This document shows, piece after piece, positions 1-8,615 of a stretch of 64,000 nucleotides of DNA. The position numbers and the translations under genes were made by a program. The notes beneath the pieces are model-generated. The model did not search any database. It was given only the letters and a program-made list of their open reading frames with translations, and had not been told where the DNA came from. Every line of letters starts with the position of its first letter. The first letter of the stretch is position 1. Source of the DNA: Paenochrobactrum pullorum (GTDB taxonomy: Bacteria; Pseudomonadota; Alphaproteobacteria; Rhizobiales; Rhizobiaceae); contig NZ_JBHEEH010000011.1 of assembly GCF_041929845.1 (NCBI RefSeq), forward strand, positions 25,751-89,750. The letters run 5' to 3'.

Positions 1-2
1 CC

Positions 3-584
3 CATATTGAGAACGGACCGACTGTTTTTACACAAGCTCAAGTCGGCTGGACGCCTTGGCTGGCACCTTTGGCAGAAGGTGAACTGAGCGAAAGACACAG
101 GCAAGCTCTGGTAGAGCCTGCTCGTGCCAAAAATCCATATTTCACATTATTGGTGCGGGATCCGGATATTCTGGAAACACGCACAAAAACAGACAAAGAT
201 ATTTTTTACAATACCAAGGATGGCCTAGCCCGTGCAGAGCGTGAGTTGGCAGCAACCGCCGCGTCGCGATTTAATGGTTGCATTTATTGCGCATCAGTTC
301 ATGCACGTTTTGCGTCGCATTTTTCCAAACGGGAAGAAGATGTGCAGCGCTTGCTTGATGAGGGGATTGATGCTGATCTGGGAGAGCGATGGAATGCGAT
401 CGTTGCTGCCTCTGTTGCGCTCACCGCAACACCACCTGCCTTTAATAAAGATCATGTCGTGCGTTTACGTGCAGCCGGTTTTGATGATGCAGAAATAAGC
501 GATGTCATTCATGGTGCGGCATTTTTCAATTGGGCCAATCGTTTAATGTTATCCATTGGCGAGCCGACAGGCGTTAATGCATAA
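3..584 (+). CDS. AhpD-like alkylhydroperoxidase/CMD domain protein (5' partial)
   Basis: The reading frame is open from the left edge of the window, so the start lies outside it; the in-frame TTG at 69 is not a convincing start because conserved residues (TPWLAPL) precede it. The visible part carries the carboxymuconolactone decarboxylase/AhpD signature CIYCASVHA, with the redox CxxC pair and the nearby His that relay electrons in AhpD peroxidases. It resembles the Avi_7169-type alkylhydroperoxidase proteins, which in other genomes often lie next to peptide-type ABC transporters. Such a transporter operon follows here on the opposite strand. Its physiological substrate is unknown; peroxide or disulfide chemistry is inferred from the family. 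Confidence 0.85.
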   Translation, partial: HIENGPTVFTQAQVGWTPWLAPLAEGELSERHRQALVEPARAKNPYFTLLVRDPDILETRTKTDKDIFYNTKDGLARAERELAATAASRFNGCIYCASVHARFASHFSKREEDVQRLLDEGIDADLGERWNAIVAASVALTATPPAFNKDHVVRLRAAGFDDAEISDVIHGAAFFNWANRLMLSIGEPTGVNA

Positions 585-623
585 ATTTTTAACGCGAATA
601 GGTGGGGTCAGGTTTGAAATACG

Positions 624-658
624 GCTTGCATTGATAATAGTAAATTATCAATGCAAGC
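624..658. repeat. 15-bp perfect inverted repeat, 5-nt loop
   Basis: GCTTGCATTGATAAT (624-638) pairs perfectly with 644-658 around the loop AGTAA. It follows GGGGTCAGG at 604-612. No T-run follows, so it is not a classical terminator on the plus strand. GGGGTCAGG next to a hairpin resembles sequences seen beside IS200/IS605 or REP-associated transposases, but no such gene is visible here. The rest of the gap from 585 to 831 holds nothing I can identify. Confidence 0.6.
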
Positions 659-831
659 ATTCATTCTGGAGCGTACCTGTTCGCCTCAAGTGAGGAGGAA
701 TTACGAGAACAAAACGACGGCTCATTATTTGAGTGAAATTTGTACTAAAAATTCAAACGCCGCTAATTAAAATCTCCAAAATGATTTTTAAAGTAAAGGC
801 GCGTCTTAGTGAAAGAAACGCCGTTCATAAT

Positions 832-2589
832 TTATACCAGCAAGTTTTTTCTGCTTAAATTTTGCAAAGCATCATAAGCGGAAAGAACGGTTTCCATCTG
901 TGCAGTGTGACCGCGGATGAAATCGTCACCATAAATCGTTTCATCCGGATATTCCGTAATCAGTGTCATCGGCACCATATGACGGTCATCGACACTGATC
1001 AGACACGGAAAGCCATTGATGATACGAAAGCCGGTTTCGCCGGCATGCTTTTCAAACAATGCAATTTGCGAATTATTATAGTCAACAAGTCCTGTAATGG
1101 CGGATAGGTGGCGGGTGACATGATCAACCAGCTCTTCGGATTGTTTTAGCCATTCACTGTGATGGCGAACAATCAGAAAGAAGCCTTTAGGTAGTGTCCA
1201 CATGCCAAAACCGCGTGGGACATAACCTGAAAGCGGGCGTGTCCATTCATGCGACGGATAGCCGTGCAAATTGACATGCAGTTTTGCACCCGTTAATTTT
1301 TCGGCCTGAATGCGGATCGCTTTTTCCCAAAGCTTGTCGCCATTATTTTCAACACTGCGATATTCCAGATCATCACCCATCGCGGTATAGCGCGCTGCAT
1401 GGTGCATATGTTTCGGATTAGCGGCACATAAACGACGGTGTAACTCGTAGCCGTCCGGATTTTCTTGCGGCGAAATGGTGAAATGCGCCGAACTGCGGGC
1501 TTTCAGCTGACGAGCCGCACGCAAGGCACCAACAACACCTGTTGTTTCATTGGCATGTTGGCCGGCACTGATGATCATTGGCTGATCACTGCCTTTGATA
1601 TAGCGTCCATGAACCGTGCGGCCGGAACGGGATTTACTTTGATAAATTTCTCCACCGATTTGCTCAAGTTCTGCTAAAATTTGAGCCGCAAAAAGAGGCG
1701 TTTGAGCTGTTTCAAGCTTTTGATCGTCGCCTGTTGCATCAATGGTCGAAAGCGGGCGGATGGTGATGCAGATGGAAGGTGCTTGGTCTGCATAGGTGAT
1801 TTCAGGTACAATTTGCCCCGGTTGCAGCCCGCGATCACCGAGTGGGCGACCGGATTTTTTCTGAAAAACTTCTAAAAGAGAGAAATAGAAATCTTCATGC
1901 AAAGCTTCGCTTAAGCTAATGGCTTCTTCGGCATAGGCCAGCTTTTTGTCTTTTGCAGGCAGACGAACGCTAATATTAAGCTCTTCAAAATATGGCTCGC
2001 TCACCCCCCATGGATAGGTAGCGACAGCTGTAATACCGGCATGAAACATCTTTTCATAATCTGTTTCAAAGCGCTCTGATGTTGTGCCATCTGTACGGGT
2101 AATTTTTAGCCAGCCTGTTGGTGACAAAAGTGTTTCGCCAACAGCATCTTGATGAACGCGATTGGGTGCAAAGACTTCGTGGCTCTCTACGCGACCGTCC
2201 TGATAGGTCAGCTCGACGTAATAGATGAAGTCTTCTTTGCCGGACGGTGTAAAATCAACACTTGCACGACCGACCAATTTTGTCAGCGGATAGGTTTCCA
2301 GCAAAAAGCGGTTTGGCGCGCAGGCTTCATGCGATGGATAAGCGATTTTGATGTCTTTGACGGATGTACAATCAACACCCTCAAGAAAAAAATGCACAAG
2401 TGGCTTATAGGCACTATGTATTTTAGCCTCAACACCAAGTGCGTTCAGCTTTTTTTCTGTTGTTTTACGGCTTTGCTCGTCGTCAAAAAGCCATGCTTCA
2501 ATGAAAGCGCCGTGCATTGCCGGAGAGCCACATAAAGCCAGTAATTGATCAATGCTGCGTTCAAAGCTATTTTCAAAAATAATGGTCAT
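832..2589 (-). CDS. M14-family zinc carboxypeptidase-like protein
   Basis: A 585-residue protein whose C-terminal half is an M14 metallocarboxypeptidase domain. Visible motifs are HANE (345-348, the HxxE pair of zinc ligands), ENPDG (376-380) and LHGYPSHEW (His442 as likely third zinc ligand). The first 300 residues belong to no domain I recognise. M14 enzymes remove C-terminal residues from peptides or cleave related amide bonds. It has no signal peptide, so cytoplasmic action on an imported substrate is likely. Its start overlaps the end of the upstream permease gene by 4 nt (ATGA), making it the last gene of the peptide ABC operon. The substrate is unknown. Confidence 0.8.
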   Translation of the reverse strand: MTIIFENSFERSIDQLLALCGSPAMHGAFIEAWLFDDEQSRKTTEKKLNALGVEAKIHSAYKPLVHFFLEGVDCTSVKDIKIAYPSHEACAPNRFLLETYPLTKLVGRASVDFTPSGKEDFIYYVELTYQDGRVESHEVFAPNRVHQDAVGETLLSPTGWLKITRTDGTTSERFETDYEKMFHAGITAVATYPWGVSEPYFEELNISVRLPAKDKKLAYAEEAISLSEALHEDFYFSLLEVFQKKSGRPLGDRGLQPGQIVPEITYADQAPSICITIRPLSTIDATGDDQKLETAQTPLFAAQILAELEQIGGEIYQSKSRSGRTVHGRYIKGSDQPMIISAGQHANETTGVVGALRAARQLKARSSAHFTISPQENPDGYELHRRLCAANPKHMHHAARYTAMGDDLEYRSVENNGDKLWEKAIRIQAEKLTGAKLHVNLHGYPSHEWTRPLSGYVPRGFGMWTLPKGFFLIVRHHSEWLKQSEELVDHVTRHLSAITGLVDYNNSQIALFEKHAGETGFRIINGFPCLISVDDRHMVPMTLITEYPDETIYGDDFIRGHTAQMETVLSAYDALQNLSRKNLLV

Positions 2590-3443
2590 CGTGATGTTCT
2601 CCCTGTCGGATCAAGGCTGTCACGCAGCCAGTCGCCGAGAAGGTTAAGACCTAGAACGGTCAGCAAAATTGCTAACCCTGGGAAAACGCTCACCCACCAT
2701 GCGGTTTGCAAATAGGTGCGGCCATCAGCCAGCATCCCGCCCCAGCTTGGAATGGTCGGATCAACACCGAGACCCAAAAATGTCAGACTGGATTCCAGCA
2801 GAATATTATTGGCAACATTGAGGGTCATTAACACGATAACAGGACCCAATAAGTTAGGCAGTAGATGCTGGAAAATGATGCGCCAGTCTTTCACGCCGAT
2901 TGCACGCGCAGAAAGGATGAATTCGCGTTCACGCAATGCCAGTACCGAACCGCGGACAAGGCGGGCATATTGCACCCATTGTGAGACAATCAGAAGGACG
3001 ATAGTATTCACCAGCCCACCTCCGACAATGGCGATAAAGGTAATCGCCAGCAGGATGAAAGGAAGCGCTAATTGCACGTCAGCAAAGCGCATGACCAACA
3101 TATCCCAGAACCCGCGATAATAACCGGCAATCAGCCCCATGATAACGCCAAAAACCACAGCGCCAGCGACTGATATAAAGCCGACCATCAGCGAGATTTT
3201 ACCGCCTGTGACCACGCGCGCCAGCACGTCACGCCCAAGGGGGTCAGTGCCGAAAATATGCGCGATGTTGGTAAATGGCGGGGTAAGACGCGCCATCAGA
3301 TCAATTTTATCCGCGCCATTTGGAAAGAGCAGGCCGGAAAAAAGAACGGCTAAGCAGATGATTGCTGTCAGACCAACGCCAAGAATAAATTCAAGACTGA
3401 GCAAACGGGAGAACAGCAGGGAAGAGGAAGTTTTCGCGGCCAT
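2586..3443 (-). CDS. Peptide/nickel-type ABC transporter permease (DppC-like)
   Basis: A 285-residue inner-membrane permease with about six hydrophobic segments. It has the OppC/DppC signatures FGTDPLGRDVLARV near residue 64 and the EAA-loop sequence with SARAIGVKDWRII that docks the ATPase. It would pair with the DppB-like permease encoded just upstream (3 nt apart) to form the channel of a dipeptide/oligopeptide transporter. It overlaps the M14 peptidase gene by 4 nt, so the two are translationally coupled. The family assignment is firm; the transported substrate is not determined by the sequence. Confidence 0.93.
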   Translation of the reverse strand: MAAKTSSSLLFSRLLSLEFILGVGLTAIICLAVLFSGLLFPNGADKIDLMARLTPPFTNIAHIFGTDPLGRDVLARVVTGGKISLMVGFISVAGAVVFGVIMGLIAGYYRGFWDMLVMRFADVQLALPFILLAITFIAIVGGGLVNTIVLLIVSQWVQYARLVRGSVLALREREFILSARAIGVKDWRIIFQHLLPNLLGPVIVLMTLNVANNILLESSLTFLGLGVDPTIPSWGGMLADGRTYLQTAWWVSVFPGLAILLTVLGLNLLGDWLRDSLDPTGRTSR

Positions 3444-3446
3444 ATT

Positions 3447-4370
3447 CTACTCCGTCCGGATGCGTGGATCGACAAGGCCATAGGCAATATCGACCAGAAG
3501 GTTGACACCGATAATCAAGAGCGACAATACGGTGATGGTTGCTTGCAATACTGGGTAATCACGGCCGGAAACGGCATCAAAAGCCAGCGTTCCCATGCCC
3601 GGCCAGCTGAACACGCGCTCAACGACCACAATGCCGCCAAGCAGACCACCAAATTGAAGGCCGAAATAAGTGATCAGTGGAATAGCGCAATTGCGCAAGG
3701 CATGTTTGTAGAGAACTTTGTTTTCACTCAAACCTTTGGCACGCGCAACCATGATATATTGCGATTGCAGAGTTTCGAGCATGGCAGTGCGTACCAGTCG
3801 CACATTGGTGGCGGTGAGAATAATGCCCATCGTGACCGCAGGCATGATGTAACTTTCAAAGCCGTTCATGCCGCTTGGCGGCAGCCATTGTACGCTGACG
3901 GCAAAGACGAGCACCAACATGGTTGCAAGCCAGAAATTCGGAAATGACAGGCCGACGAGCGATAGGATACGGATCAGCTGATCTGCCCATTTGCCGCGCG
4001 ATGTTGCGGCCTTAATGCCGAGCGGAATGGATACGATAATAGAAACAATCATCGAGGCAAAGGCAAGCTTCAAAGTGGCAGGAAGCGCGTCTTTAATGAG
4101 CACATTGACCGGTGTTCCGCCAAGGAAACTGCGCCCAAAATCAAGCGTGAACAGGCCTTTAATAAAGTTCCAATATTGCACGATGAATGGTTGGTTCAAG
4201 CCCAAACCTTCACGGATACGCTCCAGATCGGCCTCGGTGACACTGCCTGCGCCTTGGGTGAGCATCAGCGCCGGATCACCGGTCAGACGGATTGCAAAAG
4301 CGACGGTCAGTGTCACAACAATGACGACAAAGATCGCCTGTAAAATTCGTTTGATCAGAAAACCGGCCAA
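3447..4370 (-). CDS. Peptide/nickel-type ABC transporter permease (DppB-like)
   Basis: A 307-residue permease with the N-terminal MAGFLIKRILQ segment, a large periplasmic loop (LTGDPALML) and the EAA motif VARAKGLSENKVLYKHALRN, all typical of DppB/OppB. The start is TTG at 4370, with AAAGGA about 9 nt upstream. It lies between the solute-binding-protein gene (68 nt upstream, with a strong hairpin in the gap) and the DppC-like gene (3 nt downstream). Together with those and the fused ATPase it forms a complete importer. Confidence 0.93.
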   Translation of the reverse strand: MAGFLIKRILQAIFVVIVVTLTVAFAIRLTGDPALMLTQGAGSVTEADLERIREGLGLNQPFIVQYWNFIKGLFTLDFGRSFLGGTPVNVLIKDALPATLKLAFASMIVSIIVSIPLGIKAATSRGKWADQLIRILSLVGLSFPNFWLATMLVLVFAVSVQWLPPSGMNGFESYIMPAVTMGIILTATNVRLVRTAMLETLQSQYIMVARAKGLSENKVLYKHALRNCAIPLITYFGLQFGGLLGGIVVVERVFSWPGMGTLAFDAVSGRDYPVLQATITVLSLLIIGVNLLVDIAYGLVDPRIRTE

Positions 4371-4401
4371 AATGATGATCCTTTATAATATCAAGGAATT
4401 G

Positions 4402-4425
4402 CCGCGCCGATCAAAATCGGCGCGG
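4402..4425 (-). promoter_or_regulatory. Intra-operon hairpin after solute-binding-protein gene
   Basis: CCGCGCCGAT and its exact complement enclose a 4-nt loop, directly after the binding-protein stop codon and before the permease. On the coding strand no U-run follows, so it is more likely an mRNA 3'-end stabiliser or partial terminator that keeps binding-protein mRNA above permease mRNA. That role is inferred from well-known ABC operons. Confidence 0.6.
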
Positions 4426-4437
4426 TTTATTGTTCTA

Positions 4438-5970
4438 TTAATCGACGCTGACTTCATTCAGACGCAGACGGCTGTCTGGTGCCGGTACGAAATCTTTGAC
4501 GCGTTTGTTGATGCCGTAAATTGCTTTCTGGTTATAAAGCGGCATTTCCAGAGCGCGTTCGGCGGCGTATTTTGCAATGTCTTTCAAGATGACTTCACGC
4601 TTTACCCGATCAGTGATCGCGCGCTGGGATTCAAGCATTTCATTCATCTTCGGATCATCATCATACGGGTTCCACTTTTCACCGGTGTGATACATGGAAT
4701 AGGCTGTATTATCATAATCGAATGTCCAGCCGCCCCATGACTGCTGGAACATCGCGCCGGTTTTACCCTGCGGAATGATGTCATTCAGAAGAACGTTGGT
4801 TTCGTAAGGTTTGATGGTCGCCGTAATGCCGATCATCTGCAAATAGCTGGAGATTGCCTGAACAACTTCGTTCAAAGTCGCATCATTACCGCGAATATCG
4901 ATCTGAACACTCGCGCCTGGTTTAACACCTGCTTCAGCAAGCAGCTTTTTGGCAGCTTCCGGATCATAAGGAAGCGGCTTCAGTTCAGGATCATAACCGA
5001 AAGATAATGAGCCTTGCAGACTGCCGATCGGTTCTGCTTGACCACCCAAAATAGACTGGATGATGGTGTCGCGATCAACGCCGAGGATTAAAGCTTTACG
5101 CACACGCGGATCAGCGGTGATGCCGTCACGGGTGTTAAAGCGTAAAGAATGAACGGTCGGGCCGGCAGTTGTCACGATCTCAAGCTTCGGATCGCTCTGA
5201 ATGGTTGGGATCATGCTGATTGGAATGGTTGGCGGGATCACGAGATCAACACGACCGGCTTGCAGTTCTGCAACAGCCGTTGCAGGCTCAGTGATAAAGC
5301 GATATTCCAGTTCGGAAAGCTTTGGCGCGCCGCCCCAATGGTCTGCAAATGCTTCCATCTGGATGCCGACTTTTGGCTTATAGCTGGTGACTTTGAACGG
5401 GCCGGTACCGACAGGATTGGCGTTGAAGAAATCATCGCCTTTTTCCTGAATATATTTTGGTGGGACGATCATCGCACCATAACCGGCCAGCTTGGTCATC
5501 AAAACCGGATCGGTGTCTTTCAGGTGGAAATCAACGGTTTTATCGTCGATGACTTCAACTTTATCAATCGCTACATAATTGGAGCGCTGCGGGCCCTTGC
5601 CGCCTTCTTCACCGAGCAGGCGTTCAAAAGTGAATTTTACGGCTTCAGCATTAAAGTCTTCTCCATTGTGGAATTTTACATTCTCACGAAGATGAAAACG
5701 AATGCGCTTGCCTTCGTCTAATTCTTCCCATGATGTTGCCAGAGCCGGGACGATTTTCAGATCAGGGCCGCGATAGACCAGACCGTCATAGATATTGGTG
5801 GCAACGGATGCCCAGTTGACCAAAAAAGTGTCAATCGGATCCCAGCTGCCCGGATCTTGCGGTGAGGATACGGTCATTTTTCCGGCAGCAAATGCCGGTG
5901 AGGCTGACAGGGCAACGGCAGATAATGCTGTCGCCAATGCCAGACTGGAGAAAATGGTTTTTAGTCTCAT
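4438..5970 (-). CDS. Periplasmic peptide-binding protein (SBP_bac_5 family)
   Basis: A 510-residue family 5 extracellular solute-binding protein with a clear Sec signal peptide ending at ASPAFA-AG (about residue 29). Typical elements are ALATSWE, VKFHNGEDFNAEAVKFTFER and NPVGTGPFKV. It captures a peptide or peptide-like ligand in the periplasm and delivers it to the DppB/DppC-like permeases encoded next. It follows the fused ATPase gene by 39 nt. Ligand specificity cannot be read from the sequence; the neighbouring M14 peptidase and 5-oxoprolinase suggest a peptide or a cyclic amide derivative. Confidence 0.93.
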   Translation of the reverse strand: MRLKTIFSSLALATALSAVALSASPAFAAGKMTVSSPQDPGSWDPIDTFLVNWASVATNIYDGLVYRGPDLKIVPALATSWEELDEGKRIRFHLRENVKFHNGEDFNAEAVKFTFERLLGEEGGKGPQRSNYVAIDKVEVIDDKTVDFHLKDTDPVLMTKLAGYGAMIVPPKYIQEKGDDFFNANPVGTGPFKVTSYKPKVGIQMEAFADHWGGAPKLSELEYRFITEPATAVAELQAGRVDLVIPPTIPISMIPTIQSDPKLEIVTTAGPTVHSLRFNTRDGITADPRVRKALILGVDRDTIIQSILGGQAEPIGSLQGSLSFGYDPELKPLPYDPEAAKKLLAEAGVKPGASVQIDIRGNDATLNEVVQAISSYLQMIGITATIKPYETNVLLNDIIPQGKTGAMFQQSWGGWTFDYDNTAYSMYHTGEKWNPYDDDPKMNEMLESQRAITDRVKREVILKDIAKYAAERALEMPLYNQKAIYGINKRVKDFVPAPDSRLRLNEVSVD

Positions 5971-6009
5971 GCTCTCGACTCCCTTTTTTAAATATTCAGC
6001 TGTCTGGTT

Positions 6010-7869
6010 TTATGTGTTGAGTGCAATAAAATGGCCATTGGCCACTTCTTCATATTGCCATATTTGCGGCTTGTCTTCGATCCGTTTGGTGGTGCTTGGA
6101 ATTTCACCTTCCAGCATAACACGGTTGGTACGTGCCAGCGGATCGGCCACAGGAACGGCAGAAAGCAAACGACGAGTATAATTATGAGACGGCGTTTCAA
6201 AAACCTGCCGGCGTGACCCCATCTCCATGATCTGGCCGAGATAAAGAACCGCAACGCGATGACTCATCTTTTCAACCACTGCCATGTCATGGCTGATGAA
6301 GAGGTATGCGAGCCCGTGTTCTTTTTGTAAATCCATGAACAGATTGATAATTTGCGCCTGAATGGACACATCAAGTGCGGAAAGAGCCTCGTCTGCAATG
6401 ATGAGTTTCGGGTTTGATGCAAGCGCACGTGCGATACATACACGTTGACGCTGTCCGCCGGAAAACTCATGCGGATAGCGGTTGGCAACAGCAGAGCTTA
6501 AGCCGACCCGCTCAAGTAATTCGTCAACGCGCTTGGTAATGGAAGCTTCATCTAGAATAAGACCATGCGTGCGAATTGGCTCGGCAATGGAAAAGCGAAT
6601 GGTTTTACGTGGATCAAGCGACGCAAACGGATCCTGAAAGATATATTGCACTTGCTGGCGCATACGGAAACGTTCAGCGGCACTCATTTCGGAATAGGCT
6701 TTGCCATTAAAACGCATATCGCCGGAAAGAGGCTGCTGCAACTGCTGGATGGTGCGCCCGATCGTTGATTTGCCCGAACCGGATTCACCCACCAATGCCA
6801 GCGTTTCGCCCGGATGAATATCAAAACTGACCTGCGACACAGCATTACAGACATGAGTGACACGTCCGAAAATATTCTTCTTTATATTAAAGCGAACGGA
6901 AAGATCGCGTACCGACAAGAGCGGCGGCTGTTCAGGGCGTGCAGTATTTTGAATACGCGTTTCGCCGACCTGAACAGGCTTGCCGTCTTCAAGGATCGTG
7001 ACCGGTGTTCTGATCGGGAAATCTTCACCGGCCATGCTGCCAAGTTTTGGCACGGCAGAGAGTAGAACTTTTGTATAAGCATGCTGAGGATTAGCGAAAA
7101 TATCATTAACCGTGCCTTCCTCAACTTTCTTGCCCTTCCACATTACCACCACATCATCGGCCATTTCAGCGACAACACCCATATCATGGGTGATGAAAAT
7201 CACGGCCATCTCCAGTTCTTTTTGGAGATCACGAATGATGTGCAAAATCTGCGCCTGAATGGTGACATCCAGTGCTGTGGTTGGTTCATCGGCAATAAGA
7301 AGTTTTGGGCGGCAGGCGAGCGCCATCGCAATCATCACGCGCTGACGCATGCCGCCGGAAAGCTGATGCGGATAGCGTGACAACAAGCCTGCCGCATCGG
7401 GCAAGCGCACCATTTCAAGCAGGCGCTGCGCTTCTTTCAACGCATCTTTTTTCGATAATTTTTCATGCAACATCAACACTTCGGCAATCTGGTCACCAAT
7501 GGTGAAAACTGGATTAAGCGAGGTCATCGGCTCCTGGAAAATCATGGCAATTTCTTTGCCACGAATGCGACGCATCGTTTTCTGCTCAGTTTCAAGCAGG
7601 TTTAATCTGCCTTTGGAACCAGTAAATTGAATTTCGCCTTCCGGATATTGCGCTCCTTGCATGTCAGCCAGACGCATTACTGAAAGCGATGTGATGGATT
7701 TGCCGGAGCCGGATTCGCCAACAATGGCTAAAGTTTTGCCGGGTTTGACAGAAAAGCTCAATTGGTCGACGACCCGCGCAGTGCCGAACTCGACGGAGAG
7801 ATTTTTGACTTCCAGCAATGGCTGGATTTCAGCTGTTTGGCGAAGCTGTGCGTCGTTCACTCCGGTCAT
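6010..7869 (-). CDS. Fused dipeptide ABC transporter ATPase (DppD-DppF type)
   Basis: A 619-residue protein with two complete ABC ATPase domains, as in GsiA. The first has GESGSGKS and LSGGMRQR with LLIADEPTTALD; the second has GESGSGKS and FSGGQRQR with LIIADEALSALD. Each domain is followed by the oligopeptide C-terminal segment. It powers import through the permeases encoded downstream. It starts 3 nt after the MarR-like regulator stop, so regulator and transporter appear co-transcribed. The second Walker B reads DEALSALD rather than the usual DEPVSALD; the catalytic Glu is retained. Confidence 0.95.
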   Translation of the reverse strand: MTGVNDAQLRQTAEIQPLLEVKNLSVEFGTARVVDQLSFSVKPGKTLAIVGESGSGKSITSLSVMRLADMQGAQYPEGEIQFTGSKGRLNLLETEQKTMRRIRGKEIAMIFQEPMTSLNPVFTIGDQIAEVLMLHEKLSKKDALKEAQRLLEMVRLPDAAGLLSRYPHQLSGGMRQRVMIAMALACRPKLLIADEPTTALDVTIQAQILHIIRDLQKELEMAVIFITHDMGVVAEMADDVVVMWKGKKVEEGTVNDIFANPQHAYTKVLLSAVPKLGSMAGEDFPIRTPVTILEDGKPVQVGETRIQNTARPEQPPLLSVRDLSVRFNIKKNIFGRVTHVCNAVSQVSFDIHPGETLALVGESGSGKSTIGRTIQQLQQPLSGDMRFNGKAYSEMSAAERFRMRQQVQYIFQDPFASLDPRKTIRFSIAEPIRTHGLILDEASITKRVDELLERVGLSSAVANRYPHEFSGGQRQRVCIARALASNPKLIIADEALSALDVSIQAQIINLFMDLQKEHGLAYLFISHDMAVVEKMSHRVAVLYLGQIMEMGSRRQVFETPSHNYTRRLLSAVPVADPLARTNRVMLEGEIPSTTKRIEDKPQIWQYEEVANGHFIALNT

Positions 7870-7872
7870 CCT

Positions 7873-8490
7873 TTATAGTGTAATGGCAGAACGGGCTGCC
7901 TGATTAAATGCACCTGACATGAAACGTAGCAGAGCCGCTACTTCCGACAGGGTTTCTTCAGATGGGCGTGCACTTGCCGTTGGTCCCACAAGCAAGCGCT
8001 CGCGGATTTGCGCGTAATGCGCACAGGCTTCAGCACCTTTTTCTGTTATACGAACAGTTTTTTCTTTTGCTGCTTTACCAGTGGTGAGCAGTCCGGCTTT
8101 TTCCAGTTTCCGCAGGGCATAAGTGGCAATATGCGTGTCTTCAATATCAAGAACAAGACAGATATCAGCAAGTTTTTTTTCACGTCCGCGATGGCGGATG
8201 GAATGCAGAATCAGGATTTCAATCGGAGAGAGACCCGGCAATCCTGCTGCCGCCATGCAGCGAACCATCCAGCGGGAAAAGGCGTGGGAGGCAAGAATCA
8301 AGCCATATTCGACTTCTGATAATGCGGTGGAACCACCTTCAGCTAAATGAGCAGAAGAAACAATGGGTGTGATGGAGGGGGCATTGCGCAAATGTTCTGG
8401 CAAAGTACTTTCGGGCAAATTCATGTTTGCAAATGCTGAATTGCCACCATCCTTCCCGCTGGCCTTCACACTGGTTTTTTTATTGCTCAT
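7873..8490 (-). CDS. MarR-like winged-helix regulator (COG5631 type)
   Basis: A 205-residue protein with a disordered N-terminus (about 55 residues), then a MarR-like winged-helix fold: GLSPIEILILHSI, DIEDTHIATYALRKLEKAGLL as the recognition region, and the wing RITEKG. It matches the group of predicted MarR-family regulators found in Hyphomicrobiales. It is the first gene of the peptide ABC operon and is divergent from the 5-oxoprolinase gene. A palindrome in the shared promoter region (8531-8551) is the obvious candidate operator, so it probably controls both units. The effector is unknown. Confidence 0.82.
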   Translation of the reverse strand: MSNKKTSVKASGKDGGNSAFANMNLPESTLPEHLRNAPSITPIVSSAHLAEGGSTALSEVEYGLILASHAFSRWMVRCMAAAGLPGLSPIEILILHSIRHRGREKKLADICLVLDIEDTHIATYALRKLEKAGLLTTGKAAKEKTVRITEKGAEACAHYAQIRERLLVGPTASARPSEETLSEVAALLRFMSGAFNQAARSAITL

Positions 8491-8530
8491 ATTGCCTTGC
8501 TCCCAAACTCATGTATTTTATGTCACCATC

Positions 8531-8551
8531 TTATCGACATTTTGTCAATAA
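8531..8551. promoter_or_regulatory. Palindromic operator candidate between regulator and oxoprolinase
   Basis: TTATCGACA-TTT-TGTCAATAA: 8 of 9 positions in each arm are complementary. It sits 41 nt upstream of the divergent MarR-like regulator gene and 64 nt upstream of the oxoprolinase start. Size and symmetry suit a MarR-type dimer; binding is inferred. Confidence 0.5.
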
Positions 8552-8615
8552 AATGAAACAATCTTTTCTGATAAACACTCCGGATAATGGTAAATTTTTC
8601 ACAAGGAATCCGATA

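Noticed and set aside
4402..4425. Rho-independent terminator inside the peptide ABC operon
   Set aside because: The stem is strong but lacks a U-run on the coding strand and the permease genes have no other promoter in view, so it is listed as an intra-operon hairpin.
8427..8615. N-terminal extension of the 5-oxoprolinase from an upstream ATG
   Set aside because: The extra 63 residues show no family similarity, overlap the divergent regulator gene and its operator, and a good ribosome-binding site precedes 8616.
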